Notes under the pieces: model-generated
What the model was told of the DNA's origin: nothing
Seen by the model: only the letters and a program-made list of their open reading frames with translations
The model's database searches: none
Translations under genes and position numbers: made by a program
Assembly: GCA_031549185.1 (NCBI GenBank)
Contig: JAVBQG010000052.1
Span: 1-39,542 of the forward strand
Length of the DNA: 39,542 bases
Source: JAVBQG01 sp031549185
GTDB lineage: Bacteria > Synergistota > Synergistia > Synergistales > Synergistaceae
Direction: 5' to 3'
In this document: positions 39,481 to 39,542 of the stretch, one piece after another
Position numbering within the stretch: the stretch's first letter is position 1
How the letters are laid out: the number at the start of each line of letters is the position of its first letter

Positions 39481-39542
39481 ATTCTTCTGAATCATGCTTG
39501 ATCACGCTCAAATATGCAAGATATGGTGCTTGTTAATATACA

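Larger units (their letters stand above)
38338..39542 (-). mobile_element. IS110-family insertion sequence
   Basis: The element has a short right end (15 bases from core to transposase stop), one transposase gene and a structured left end of at least 239 bases upstream of the gene. This layout is that of the IS110 group (bridge RNA in the left end), not of the IS1111 group. There are no terminal inverted repeats, as expected. The left boundary appears to coincide with, or lie just outside, the window edge. Confidence 0.85.

Noticed and set aside
1..39542. CRISPR arrays, rRNA and tRNA genes
   Set aside because: I found no regularly spaced direct repeats and no rRNA or tRNA-like sequence on either strand; this was done by eye, so a divergent tRNA could be missed.

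Overview
The window is a GC-rich bacterial segment without rRNA or tRNA genes. It looks like a diderm anaerobe that ferments amino acids, most likely a member of the Synergistota. This is an inference from tryptophanase, a RocB-like M20 peptidase, proline racemase, the cdaA-cdaR-glmM order, RemB next to gyrB and a large secreted repeat protein; I could not test it by search. A gene runs off the left edge and a multicopy-type IS110 element reaches the right edge, so the window may be a whole draft contig.

Layout. 1-2477 (minus): N-terminal 825 residues of a secreted surface protein. 2844-5195 (minus): 3-methyladenine glycosylase behind a HicA/HicB toxin-antitoxin pair, then a HEPN/nucleotidyltransferase (HepT/MntA-like) pair, with one small unknown gene between. 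5357-6760: tryptophanase. 6787-7313: a DUF559 nuclease gene bracketed by 53-55 bp inverted repeats. 7318-12569: MATE exporter, a 31-codon methyltransferase remnant, CobU, a RocB-like peptidase, a decayed PAP2 phosphatase, a long palindrome and a sugar epimerase-type SDR.

12819-19797 (minus) reads as one operon: remB, gyrB, a GrpE-like gene, a degenerate J-domain gene, an Hsp70 with a short lid, and a 702-residue helical protein whose C-terminus copies the acidic tip of SSB. The last four genes look like a dedicated, possibly undescribed chaperone module tied to the DNA-transaction machinery. 20046-25614 (plus): malQ, proline racemase, isochorismatase-family hydrolase, two decayed genes, then an encapsulated ferritin and its encapsulin shell, an iron-storage nanocompartment.

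25886-38142 (plus) is a tightly packed operon: dnaX, dnaE, mtrB (the trp RNA-binding attenuation protein TRAP), pyk, nfo, cdaA, cdaR, glmM and an SDR lacking catalytic residues. Most junctions overlap or are separated by a few bases. dnaX carries a run of nine A followed at once by a stop in the -1 frame, a probable tau/gamma slippage site.

38338-39542 is an IS110-family element on the minus strand. Its upstream non-coding end folds into a bridge RNA in which target guides and donor guides can be read directly and matched to the flanking DNA in this window. The element sits in an intergenic repeat, and a second, unoccupied copy of that repeat lies at 12623-12733.
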